Shown: positions 30,155-37,049 of the stretch, piece after piece
Numbering within the stretch: the first letter of the stretch is position 1
How the letters are laid out: the number at the start of each line of letters is the position of its first letter
Made by a program: the position numbers and the translations under genes
The notes under the pieces: model-generated
Seen by the model: only the letters and a program-made list of their open reading frames with translations
Databases searched by the model: none
What the model was told of the DNA's origin: nothing
DNA from: CAYUYV01 sp964561475
Lineage (GTDB): Bacteria; Pseudomonadota; Alphaproteobacteria; JAJFIK01
Length of the DNA: 37,935 nucleotides
Reading direction: 5' to 3'
Assembly (NCBI GenBank): GCA_964561475.1
Contig: CAZLPU010000047.1
Span: forward strand, 1-37,935

Positions 30155-31062
30155 GGTGCAGTTCCTTCATTGCCGGTGAACGACCGCAGAACCGGTGATC
30201 TGGCGCCGGTCAGGACACCGGGGTCGATGGTCATGACCACATTGCCTTCAAACCGGACCGTCTGGTCCTCGTTCTTGACCACGAAACTGTCGGCCCGAAC
30301 GGTCCCTGCCGGTCCCTCGCCGCGCACGGCATGGCGGCCGAACACTTCCTGGGCATCGACATCAATGAGCACTTCCTGGGTGCTGAGGCTGTAGCCGCTG
30401 TCGGATTCAAAACTGACCTCGCCGGACAGGGTGATCTTCTCGTTTTCCAGATCCAGGAGGCCCTGTGGTGCGCTGAGTTTGAAGGAGGAATGATCCGGAA
30501 GGCTCATTTCCGCGATCAGGCTGTGGAGCTTCACGTCGCGGGCGTTGACGCTGGCCACTTCGGCGCTCTCCGCCTCGATCCGGTAGCGCCGGCCATCGGT
30601 GCTCGATCCGGAAAAGGTGGGATGGAGGGTCAGGCGGTCGTCATCAAGGGAAGGGATTTCGGTGAAGGTGATGGTCCAGCCATCATCGGACCGGTGCATG
30701 ACACTGAACACGGCCAGGGCAGCCGCGATGGCGAACGCCACCACGGGCAGCAGGAGTTTCATGAGGCGCACGAACCGGCTGTAGCGCACGGCGCCGCGAA
30801 AGGCGCGGCCGGTATTGCGGTTGGTCCGTGCCGTCCAGGCGGCTGAGCGGCTGCGGTGGGTGTCGGCCTTGCCGCGCGGGACACCGGCGCCCTGGCCAAT
30901 GGCGGGCGTGGCTTGCCGGTCAATGCTCTGGTGCGGGCGGGTCTGGTGCAGGCCTGCCTGCTGCGCGTGGATCTGTTGCGAATCGGGTGCGCGCAAAGTG
31001 GACCCTGGGCGGCCTGAGCGTCCGGCGCCCTGATCCCGGTCCCTGACGTGTTGGATGGTCAC
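30151..31062 (-). CDS. lptC: LPS export inner-membrane protein LptC
   Basis: LptC links LptB2FG to LptA. The 303-aa protein has one membrane span near residues 100-120 (LLLPVVAFAIAAALAVFSV) followed by an LptC/DUF1239 periplasmic domain: ITFTEIPSLDDDRLTLHPTFSGSSTDGRRYRIEAESAEV, and YSLSTQEVLIDVDAQEVFGRHAVRGEGPAGTVRADSF. The cytoplasmic N-terminus is about 100 residues and rich in Gln, His, Arg and Gly, unlike the very short one of enteric LptC. GTG 31062 follows GGAAAGG with 5-6 nt spacing. The lptC stop overlaps the lptA GTG. It is preceded by a nested inverted repeat at 31124-31174. Confidence 0.9.
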   Translation of the reverse strand: MTIQHVRDRDQGAGRSGRPGSTLRAPDSQQIHAQQAGLHQTRPHQSIDRQATPAIGQGAGVPRGKADTHRSRSAAWTARTNRNTGRAFRGAVRYSRFVRLMKLLLPVVAFAIAAALAVFSVMHRSDDGWTITFTEIPSLDDDRLTLHPTFSGSSTDGRRYRIEAESAEVASVNARDVKLHSLIAEMSLPDHSSFKLSAPQGLLDLENEKITLSGEVSFESDSGYSLSTQEVLIDVDAQEVFGRHAVRGEGPAGTVRADSFVVKNEDQTVRFEGNVVMTIDPGVLTGARSPVLRSFTGNEGTAP

Positions 31063-31371
31063 TGCCTTTCCGTTCTCCCCGGAGCCCGCCCGTCCCTAAA
31101 GGCCCAAAACCACGACCCTTTTCCCCATGGGCTGACTATGCGCCACCATGAATATCATGGTGATCGACCATGGGCACGTCTTAGCAACGGCCCTTGCCAC
31201 CGAACGGGTCAAGACGCACCGGATTCGGTCAAATTCGGGACCGAAACCACGTCACAGCCGGAGCCCATCGGGATACGTTCCGGCCATAGCCGCACTTTCA
31301 CCGGCTGCATCGTGGATACGATGGCATGGGATATTTCTGTGGAATTGGGGCGCAGGCGCGGCGGCGCCAAA
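31063..31371. other. Intergenic region between rnd and lptC
   Basis: About 310 bp. The main feature is a nested inverted repeat at 31124-31174 (separate entry). No gene is seen on either strand, and no clear promoter or T-tract terminator was found. Confidence 0.45.
31124..31174. promoter_or_regulatory. Nested inverted repeat upstream of lptC
   Basis: The outer arms CCCATGG (31124-31130) and CCATGGG (31168-31174) enclose a perfect inner repeat, CACCATGA (31144-31151) - ATA - TCATGGTG (31155-31162). It lies about 60-110 nt upstream of the lptC GTG. It may be a leader structure or a repressor site. Confidence 0.4.
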
Positions 31372-31986
31372 TCACGAATGGGAGAAGATGTCTTCCCCGG
31401 CCCAGCCCGCCAGGTCCAAGGCCGCACGGGTCGGCAGGAACCCAAAACACGAACCGGCAAGAGCAGTCCTTCCCTCACGCTCCAGCTTGAGGTCGAGAAT
31501 CTCTTTGAGTTTGTGCAGATAAAGAACATCCGACGCCGCGTATTCCACCTGCTCCCGGGTCAACTGCGCTGCGCCCCAGTCGGAACACTGCTGCTGTTTG
31601 GACAAATCCACACTCAGGAGTTCCCGGCACAGGTCCTTGAGGCCATGGCGATCCGTATAGGTGCGCACCAGCCGGGATGCAATCTTTGTGCAATAGATCG
31701 GGGCCGTGGTCACGTTCAGGTAGTGCTGCAGGACCGCAACATCAAAGCGGGCGTAGTGGAAGAGCTTGGTGACGCCTGGGTCGGCCATCAGGGCCTTGAG
31801 ATTGGGGGCCGCGTAGTGGGCTTCCGGAAAGTGAACCACGTGGGCCGAGCCATCGCCGCTGGAGAGCTGGACCACGCACAGACGATCACGATGGGGATTC
31901 AGGCCGAGGGTTTCAGTATCGACGGCGACCACCGGGCCCATCTCGACATCGGCGGGCAAGTCCCCCTGGTGAAGATGAACGGCCAT
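31372..31986 (-). CDS. Ribonuclease D-like 3'-5' exonuclease
   Basis: A 204-aa DEDDy exonuclease of the RNase D type, acting on RNA 3' ends. The catalytic residues are Asp23 and Glu25 in VAVDTETLGL, Asp82 in FHYARFDVAVL, and Tyr149 with Asp153 in EYAASDVLYLHKL. It contains only the exonuclease domain and lacks the HRDC domains of E. coli RNase D; this short form is common in alphaproteobacteria and often lies beside lptC. ATG 31986 has AGGA 7 nt upstream; the longer frame to 32115 is GC-rich extension. It starts the same-strand run that continues with lptC, 309 bp downstream. Confidence 0.93.
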   Translation of the reverse strand: MAVHLHQGDLPADVEMGPVVAVDTETLGLNPHRDRLCVVQLSSGDGSAHVVHFPEAHYAAPNLKALMADPGVTKLFHYARFDVAVLQHYLNVTTAPIYCTKIASRLVRTYTDRHGLKDLCRELLSVDLSKQQQCSDWGAAQLTREQVEYAASDVLYLHKLKEILDLKLEREGRTALAGSCFGFLPTRAALDLAGWAGEDIFSHS

Positions 31987-32339
31987 GGACAATCCTGTTT
32001 TCAAGCCCGCACCCAGCCGCTTCGTAGGGACCAGGGGGCAAACGCACCAACCGACGGCCACCGGACGACGACCGCACATGCGTCGATGCCACCGCTCCCG
32101 AAGGCGCAGGGGCATGGCAACACAAATTCAAAATTTGATATTGGCCCGAAACCGCATGATTTGCCCAGGAGAATATCAGGCAAATGGTGAAAAAGTGACA
32201 GGCGGCTGCCATGGCGGCATTTTGTGGCACGGGTGGCGACCGGGAACCATGCCATCGCCGTGCTGCCCGTCGCCATGCACCCCGTCACGATGCCCCCCTC
32301 GCGATGCCCCATCAGGGAGCGCGTTTCTGACGGAGAAAC
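31987..32339. other. Intergenic region with AT-rich inverted repeats
   Basis: About 350 bp upstream of the RNase D gene. It holds CAAATT-CAA-AATTTG (32122-32136) and a 7-bp repeat, ATTTGCC...GGCAAAT (about 32158-32184, 13-nt loop). A run of imperfect GATGC-CCC repeats lies near 32270-32315. No gene is supported. Confidence 0.45.
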
Positions 32340-32534
32340 TCACATCCGTTTCAGGGGGAAAGTGTCCGGTTTTCCAGTCAGAACCTCGGCGAAACGGTCA
32401 ATCGCCGCTTTCAGATCCAGTGCCGCCTCGTATTCGTTGTCACTTGGCCTGTAACGGCAAGCCAGTCTGCGCGCCTCTCCAATAACGGTGAGAACATCCT
32501 CCATCTCTGGCGGCACCTGATCAGTCTTGAACAT
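32340..32534 (-). CDS. Small cytoplasmic protein of unknown function
   Basis: A 64-aa protein, MFKTDQVPPEMEDVLTVIGEARRLACRYRPSDNEYEAALDL..., mostly helical, with one Cys and no signal peptide. I do not recognise the family. The second of two close ATGs (32534) is chosen because GGAGG ends 9 nt upstream; the first (32540) is only 3 nt from it. A good sigma-70-type promoter lies just upstream (32568-32595), which supports expression. It is monocistronic. Confidence 0.75.
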   Translation of the reverse strand: MFKTDQVPPEMEDVLTVIGEARRLACRYRPSDNEYEAALDLKAAIDRFAEVLTGKPDTFPLKRM

Positions 32535-32567
32535 ACACATACACCTCCGACCAAAAATCATTACTGC

Positions 32568-32595
32568 CAAATATGGTCGATACCGTTTGTGTCAA
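32568..32595 (-). promoter_or_regulatory. Sigma-70-type promoter of the 64-aa gene
   Basis: On the minus strand, a perfect -35 TTGACA (32595-32590), a 16-nt spacer and -10 TATTTG (32573-32568). The predicted transcript start is near 32561, about 27 nt before the ATG. Confidence 0.65.
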
Positions 32596-32770
32596 CTTGG
32601 ACGTTTCCAATGATTTGTAGGACAACCGTGGGTTCCAGCCGATCCGAAACTTGGCCTGACCTCGGCATCATAATCGCTGAGTCTCATGACCGCGGACACA
32701 AAGGCTCGGTGCAGGGGATGCGATTCGCCTGTTTGCACAGACAACTTATTTGAGAAGATATTGGATCAGT

Positions 32771-32857
32771 TGGTGCCCAGGAGAGGACTCGAACCTCCAC
32801 GACCGTACGGTCACTAGCACCTGAAGCTAGCGCGTCTACCAGTTCCGCCACCTGGGC
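32771..32857 (-). tRNA. tRNA-Leu (anticodon CAG)
   Basis: The minus strand gives an 87-nt class II tRNA. The acceptor stem is GCCCAGG (32857-32851) with CCTGGGC (32781-32775), discriminator A and an encoded CCA end (32773-32771). The anticodon stem CTAGC/GCTAG encloses loop TTCAGGT, giving CAG, which reads CUG. A long variable arm (TGACCGTACGGTCG) follows, as expected for tRNA-Leu. The T-arm contains GGTTCGAGTCC. Confidence 0.97.
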
Positions 32858-32900
32858 ATCCGGGTGAGCTCGGCAAAGCGAGTTCGAGCGGGAAGAAGGG

Positions 32901-32929
32901 ACATAAAGGAGGGGGGGACCTTTCGTCAA
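32901..32929 (-). promoter_or_regulatory. Promoter of tRNA-Leu
   Basis: On the minus strand, -35 TTGACG (32929-32924), a 17-nt spacer and -10 TTATGT (32906-32901), about 44 bp before the mature tRNA 5' end. Confidence 0.6.
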
Positions 32930-33145
32930 TCCGAAAAGAGCCCCCGGCCGAAAACCACGGCGGAAAAGGCCCGCCATCGCGGGCTCGCCGATCAGCATCA
33001 GCTTTTCCGAAGGCCCAATGCTATAAGCCCTCGTGAATGGGACGGCAGCGCGGATGCGGGTGTTATCAAGCGCCTGCCATTGCGTTATCAAGCGGACGCG
33101 GTGCCGGGCGCGGCACCATTGGACCGGGGAACAAGGAATGAGGCG

Positions 33146-34117
33146 ATGACGGCAGAGATCATCACCGTGTTTGGCGGCTCGGGGTTTGTGGGCCGGAATG
33201 TTGTGCGGGAACTGGCCCGGGCGGGATACCGCGTCCGTGTGGCCGTGCGCACACCCAAGAACGCGCATTTCCTCCAGCCCATGGGCAATGTGGGCCAGAT
33301 CGGCGTGATGTATGCGGACATCCGGGACGATGCCACCGTTGCCCGGGCCGTCCATGGCGCGTCGGCGGTGATCAACCTGGTCGGTATCCTCTTCGAGCGG
33401 GGCAAGCAGAAATTCGCCGCGCTCCAGGCGGAAGGGGCCGAACGGATCGCCGAGAAAGCCAAGGCGGCCGGAGTGGGCCGGTTCATTCAGGTCTCAGCCA
33501 TCGGTGCCGACGCAGGGTCTGAGTCCGTCTATGCGCGTACCAAGGCGGAGGGGGAGACCCGGGTGCGCAATCACTACCCGGACGTGACGGTTCTGCGCCC
33601 CTCCATCGTGTTCGGCCCCGAAGATGATTTTTTCAATCGCTTTGCGTCCATGGCCACGATCGCCCCGGCCCTGCCCCTGGTGGGCGGCGGCAAGACCCGG
33701 TTCCAGCCGGTTCATGTGGATGATGTGGCGGATGCGGTGGTGCGCTGCCTCTCCGATCCCAAAACCAAGGGGCGGATCTATGAGCTGGGCGGACCCAGTG
33801 TCATGACGTTCCGGGAATGCCTTGAACTCATGCTGCGGGTGATCGAGCGTAAACGGCTCCTGGTCCCCTTGCCCTTCCCCATCGCCTCATTGATGGGCAG
33901 TGTCGCCCAATGGGTGCCGTTCGGCGCACCGGTGATTACGGCGGATCAGGTCAAGCTCCTGCGTCATGACAATGTGGTGGGTCTGACCGGGGACGAGCGG
34001 ATCGGCACCCTGGAGGATCTGGGCATCACCCCCAACGCACCGGAAGCGATCCTGCCCACTTATCTCTATCGCTTCCGCAAGCATGGTCAGTACGACAGCG
34101 GGTACGGACGCAAGTGA
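33146..34117 (+). CDS. NDUFA9-like NAD(P)-binding SDR protein
   Basis: A 323-aa atypical short-chain dehydrogenase of the complex I NDUFA9 subunit family. Mitochondrial NDUFA9 is an accessory subunit of NADH:quinone oxidoreductase; bacterial relatives are thought to be related reductases or assembly proteins, with no firm role. The Rossmann motif GGSGFVGRN lies at residues 9-17. Later family blocks are INLVGILFERGKQKFAALQAEGAERIAEKAKAAGV, VSAIGADAGSESVYARTKAEGE and VLRPSIVFGPEDDFFNRF. The C-terminal FGAPVITADQVKLLRHDNVV is characteristic. ATG 33146 has AAGGAATGAGG upstream; the frame upstream to 32864 overlaps the tRNA promoter and is not coding. It stands alone, convergent with uppP. Confidence 0.92.
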   Translation: MTAEIITVFGGSGFVGRNVVRELARAGYRVRVAVRTPKNAHFLQPMGNVGQIGVMYADIRDDATVARAVHGASAVINLVGILFERGKQKFAALQAEGAERIAEKAKAAGVGRFIQVSAIGADAGSESVYARTKAEGETRVRNHYPDVTVLRPSIVFGPEDDFFNRFASMATIAPALPLVGGGKTRFQPVHVDDVADAVVRCLSDPKTKGRIYELGGPSVMTFRECLELMLRVIERKRLLVPLPFPIASLMGSVAQWVPFGAPVITADQVKLLRHDNVVGLTGDERIGTLEDLGITPNAPEAILPTYLYRFRKHGQYDSGYGRK

Positions 34118-34214
34118 GAACTGCGGACTGAGCGCCGCGCCGTCCGTTGAACGACCGGCCGACCCTCTCGGCCCCACCAAACTCGCCTGACTGCCGGTGC
34201 CTTGACGCTTCGCG

Positions 34215-34237
34215 GGCCTGGAGATTCTCTCCGGGCC
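34215..34237. terminator. Hairpin between convergent NDUFA9-like and uppP genes
   Basis: GGCCTGGAGA (34215-34224) pairs with TCTCCGGGCC (34228-34237), one wobble-type pair and loop TTC. It has no T-tract. It lies between two convergent stop codons and may help end one or both transcripts. Confidence 0.4.
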
Positions 34238-34247
34238 TCGGGATGCT

Positions 34248-35066
34248 TTACGCGCCTTGGGACTGGACGAAGAAGACAAAGCCCAGCAGGGCCACGCCGA
34301 GCAGGACCCGATAGATTACGAACGGCAGCAGACCGATCCGCTCCACAAGGGCCATGAACACCCAGATCGCGAGATAGGCGGTCAGGAAAGACAGGCCCAA
34401 GGCCCAGGCCACATTGGTCTGGAGCACCGGGTCGCCGGATTCCACCACTTCAAGCGCCTTGAACCCGCCGATGGCCAGGATCGTGGGGATGGCCAGCAGC
34501 ATGGAAAACCGGGCCGCTTCAGCCCGCTCATAGCCCAGAAACCGTCCGGCGGTCATGGTGATGCCCGAGCGGCTGGTGCCCGGCAGCAGGGCCAGCACCT
34601 GGGCCGCCCCGTAAAAGACGGCGCCTCGCCAGGTGATGTTCTCGACCTTCTTGTAACGCAGGGCGATGCGGTCGGCCTCGTAGAGAAGCAGGCCGAAAAC
34701 GATGGAGGTGACCCCGATCAACGTGGCTGACCGCAGGGCATCCTCCGCGTCCATGGTGGCGATGAAGACGCCGACGGCCAAGGTCGGGATCGTGGCCAGG
34801 GAGAGGAAGACGAACAGTTTGGCACCCCAGGTCCAGCGCAGCCGCACCGCGTCAAAAAATCCGGTGATCAGGGACCAGACGTCCTTGCGGAAATAGAGCA
34901 TGACCGCGAAGAGGGAGCCCACATGGACCGCAACATCGATGGTGGTCCCCTGGTCCTCGATCCAGCCGAGCTGGGCCGGGAGGATGAGGTGAGCCGAGGA
35001 ACTGATGGGCAGGAATTCCGTCAGACCCTGGATGATTGCCAGCAGGATCAGGATCTCTAGAGCCAT
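34248..35066 (-). CDS. uppP: Undecaprenyl-diphosphatase
   Basis: A 272-aa integral membrane phosphatase (BacA/UppP) that regenerates undecaprenyl phosphate, the lipid carrier for peptidoglycan and O-antigen. The two active-site blocks are present: IIQGLTEFLPISSSAHLIL near the N-terminus, and LLPGTSRSGITMTAGRFLGYERAEAARFSML around residue 165. About eight membrane spans are visible, and the length matches the family. ATG 35066 has AGGGAA upstream. The same frame remains open far upstream, across the gltD gene, only because GC-rich antisense sequence lacks stops. It is divergent from gltD. Confidence 0.96.
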   Translation of the reverse strand: MALEILILLAIIQGLTEFLPISSSAHLILPAQLGWIEDQGTTIDVAVHVGSLFAVMLYFRKDVWSLITGFFDAVRLRWTWGAKLFVFLSLATIPTLAVGVFIATMDAEDALRSATLIGVTSIVFGLLLYEADRIALRYKKVENITWRGAVFYGAAQVLALLPGTSRSGITMTAGRFLGYERAEAARFSMLLAIPTILAIGGFKALEVVESGDPVLQTNVAWALGLSFLTAYLAIWVFMALVERIGLLPFVIYRVLLGVALLGFVFFVQSQGA

Positions 35067-35618
35067 GGTTGCATCTGTTCCCTGGTTGTGCAGTCCCCGA
35101 ACCGACCGGCCGCCGAAGGGACTGAAGGAGCAACATTGTGCCGCAGATAGCCGCGTTCTGCGCATGAATTTTGCAGTGCCCCTTGCGCGATGCAGCAGAG
35201 CGCGTGACACTATTGGGCTGCCAAAACGAGAACCTGGCAGCCATAAAACATCCTTGGGATGAAGAGTTCGAGATCGGGTTCCGGCTGTGTCTGAAACCGG
35301 CCCCTGTTCCCGGTCCCTCTCTTCCCCTGACAACAGGTCTTCACTCGACCAATGGGCCGTGGCTGTAGAATACAGTACGGATTGCGCAATCGGGCCGCCC
35401 ACCCGCTCTTCCTTCAAGTGCCCCAAGCCCACCGGCTTGTCCAGCGCGAGCCGCACGGGTCGCAAAAAAAGGGTTGGGCGGGACATGAGGTGAGCGGGGG
35501 CCAAAGCAGGGCGGGCCAGTGGCCAGCCTCGATATGACCCTTGCTGCGGTATGGCAGGGTTCGGCTGCGCGACTGACACGCCCACGGGATTAACACACAC
35601 AACAATCGGACCAAGCTG
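35067..35618. other. Divergent intergenic region uppP / gltD
   Basis: About 550 bp without a gene. It contains a 12-bp perfect palindrome GATTGCGCAATC (35380-35391). A bulged hairpin, ACCCTTGC with GCAGGGT (about 35536-35558), lies in the likely gltD leader. No NtrC-type or sigma-54 consensus was found, and no convincing sigma-70 promoter could be fixed. Confidence 0.45.
35380..35391. promoter_or_regulatory. 12-bp palindrome, candidate operator
   Basis: GATTGC-GCAATC is a perfect palindrome, about 230 bp upstream of gltD and 315 bp upstream of uppP. It could be a regulator site for either; no partner is known. Confidence 0.35.
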
Positions 35619-37049
35619 ATGGCCGGATCCATGCTCAAATTCATCGACACCGGGCCAGCCATGCCCGCCAAACGCGCTCCTGAAGAGCGCACCGGCGATT
35701 TTCACGAAATCTACGGCGAGTACATCGCCGAGAAGGCGCGGGTTCAGGCCAGCCGGTGTTCCCAATGCGGCGTGCCCTTCTGTCAGGTGCATTGTCCACT
35801 CCACAACAATATTCCCGACTGGCTCATGCTCACCGCGGAAGGCCGTCTCGAGGAAGCCTATGAGATTTCCCAGGAGACCAACACGTTTCCGGAAATCTGC
35901 GGGCGGATCTGTCCCCAGGACCGGCTGTGTGAGGGAAGCTGTGTGATCGAACAATCCGGCCACGGAACGGTCACCATCGGCGCGGTGGAGAAATACATCA
36001 CCGAGACCGCCTGGGACCAGGGCTGGGTCCGCCCCATCGTCCCCGGTCCGGACCGGGGACAGAGCGTGGGCATTATCGGCGCGGGGCCGGCCGGTCTGGC
36101 GGCGGCGGAACAACTGCGCCGGGGCGGTTACGCCGTCACGGTCTACGACCGGTATGACCGGGCTGGCGGCCTTATGATTTACGGCATCCCCAATTTCAAA
36201 CTGGACAAGCATGTGGTGGAGCGCCGGACCCGCTGGCTGGAGCAGGGGGACATCCGGTTCGAGTTGGGCTGCGATGTGGGCCGCACCTTGCCGTTCGGCG
36301 ATCTGCGGGCCCGCCACGACGCCTTGCTGATTGCAACCGGTGTCTACAAATCCCGCGCACTGACCATTCCGGGTGCCACCCTTCCCGGCGTGTACCGGGC
36401 CCTGGACTTCCTGACCGCCGCCAACCGGGCGGGTCTGGGAGACCGGGTGGAAGGCCATGAGACCGGCGACCTGCTGGCCCAGGGCAAGAAGGTGGTGGTG
36501 ATCGGCGGCGGGGACACGGCCATGGACTGTGTACGGACCTCCATACGCCAGGGTGCAGCATCGGTGACCTGCCTCTACCGCCGGGACCGGGCCAACATGC
36601 CCGGCTCCGCCCGGGAAGTGACCCATGCGGAGGAAGAAGGGGTGGTCTTCCGCTGGCTCTCGAACCCGAAAGAGATCATCGGCTATCCCCGGGTGAACGC
36701 GGTGCGGGCCAATCCGGTCCGCCTGGGCCTGCCCGACGGTACTGGACGGAGGCGTCCGGAGGATGTTCAGGGTGCAGATTTCACCATCGAAGCGGACATG
36801 GTGATCGAAGCCCTGGGCTTTGAGCCGGAGGATCTGCCGGGAATGTTCGGCCAGAGCGATCTGGCGGTGAGCCGCTGGGGAACGGTCTGGACGGATCCGG
36901 AGTCGATGATGACCCACATGGACGGGGTGTTCGCGGCCGGCGATATCGTCCGGGGTGCGTCCCTCGTGGTCTGGGCGATCCGGGAAGGCCGGGACGCGGC
37001 GACAGGGATCCATCACTATCTCACAGCCAGGAATGGGGGCGCCCAATGA
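35619..37049 (+). CDS. gltD: Glutamate synthase (NADPH) small subunit
   Basis: The beta subunit of glutamate synthase: it oxidises NADPH through FAD and passes electrons to GltB. The 476-aa protein has the N-terminal Fe-S cysteine region (RCSQCGVPFCQVHCPLHNNIPDWL, then CGRICPQDRLCEGSC). An FAD motif (IGAGPAGLAAAEQL) and a second nucleotide motif for NADPH (VVVIGGGDTAMDCVRTSIRQGA) follow, and the C-terminal FAD contact FAAGDIVRGASLVVWAIREGRDAA closes it. ATG 35619 is reported; ATG 35631 (MLKFIDTGPAMP...) matches the usual family N-terminus and may be the true start. It overlaps gltB by ATGA, so the two are translationally coupled. Confidence 0.97.
   Translation: MAGSMLKFIDTGPAMPAKRAPEERTGDFHEIYGEYIAEKARVQASRCSQCGVPFCQVHCPLHNNIPDWLMLTAEGRLEEAYEISQETNTFPEICGRICPQDRLCEGSCVIEQSGHGTVTIGAVEKYITETAWDQGWVRPIVPGPDRGQSVGIIGAGPAGLAAAEQLRRGGYAVTVYDRYDRAGGLMIYGIPNFKLDKHVVERRTRWLEQGDIRFELGCDVGRTLPFGDLRARHDALLIATGVYKSRALTIPGATLPGVYRALDFLTAANRAGLGDRVEGHETGDLLAQGKKVVVIGGGDTAMDCVRTSIRQGAASVTCLYRRDRANMPGSAREVTHAEEEGVVFRWLSNPKEIIGYPRVNAVRANPVRLGLPDGTGRRRPEDVQGADFTIEADMVIEALGFEPEDLPGMFGQSDLAVSRWGTVWTDPESMMTHMDGVFAAGDIVRGASLVVWAIREGRDAATGIHHYLTARNGGAQ

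Noticed and set aside
35067..35618. Sigma-54 or NtrC sites before gltD
   Set aside because: No match to TGGCAC-N5-TTGC or to the TGCACC/GGTGCA dyad.
35067..37046. A continuous leftward frame extending uppP upstream to a 932-codon protein
   Set aside because: Everything above 35066 is antisense to gltD or intergenic; the uppP motifs and normal 272-aa length begin at ATG 35066.
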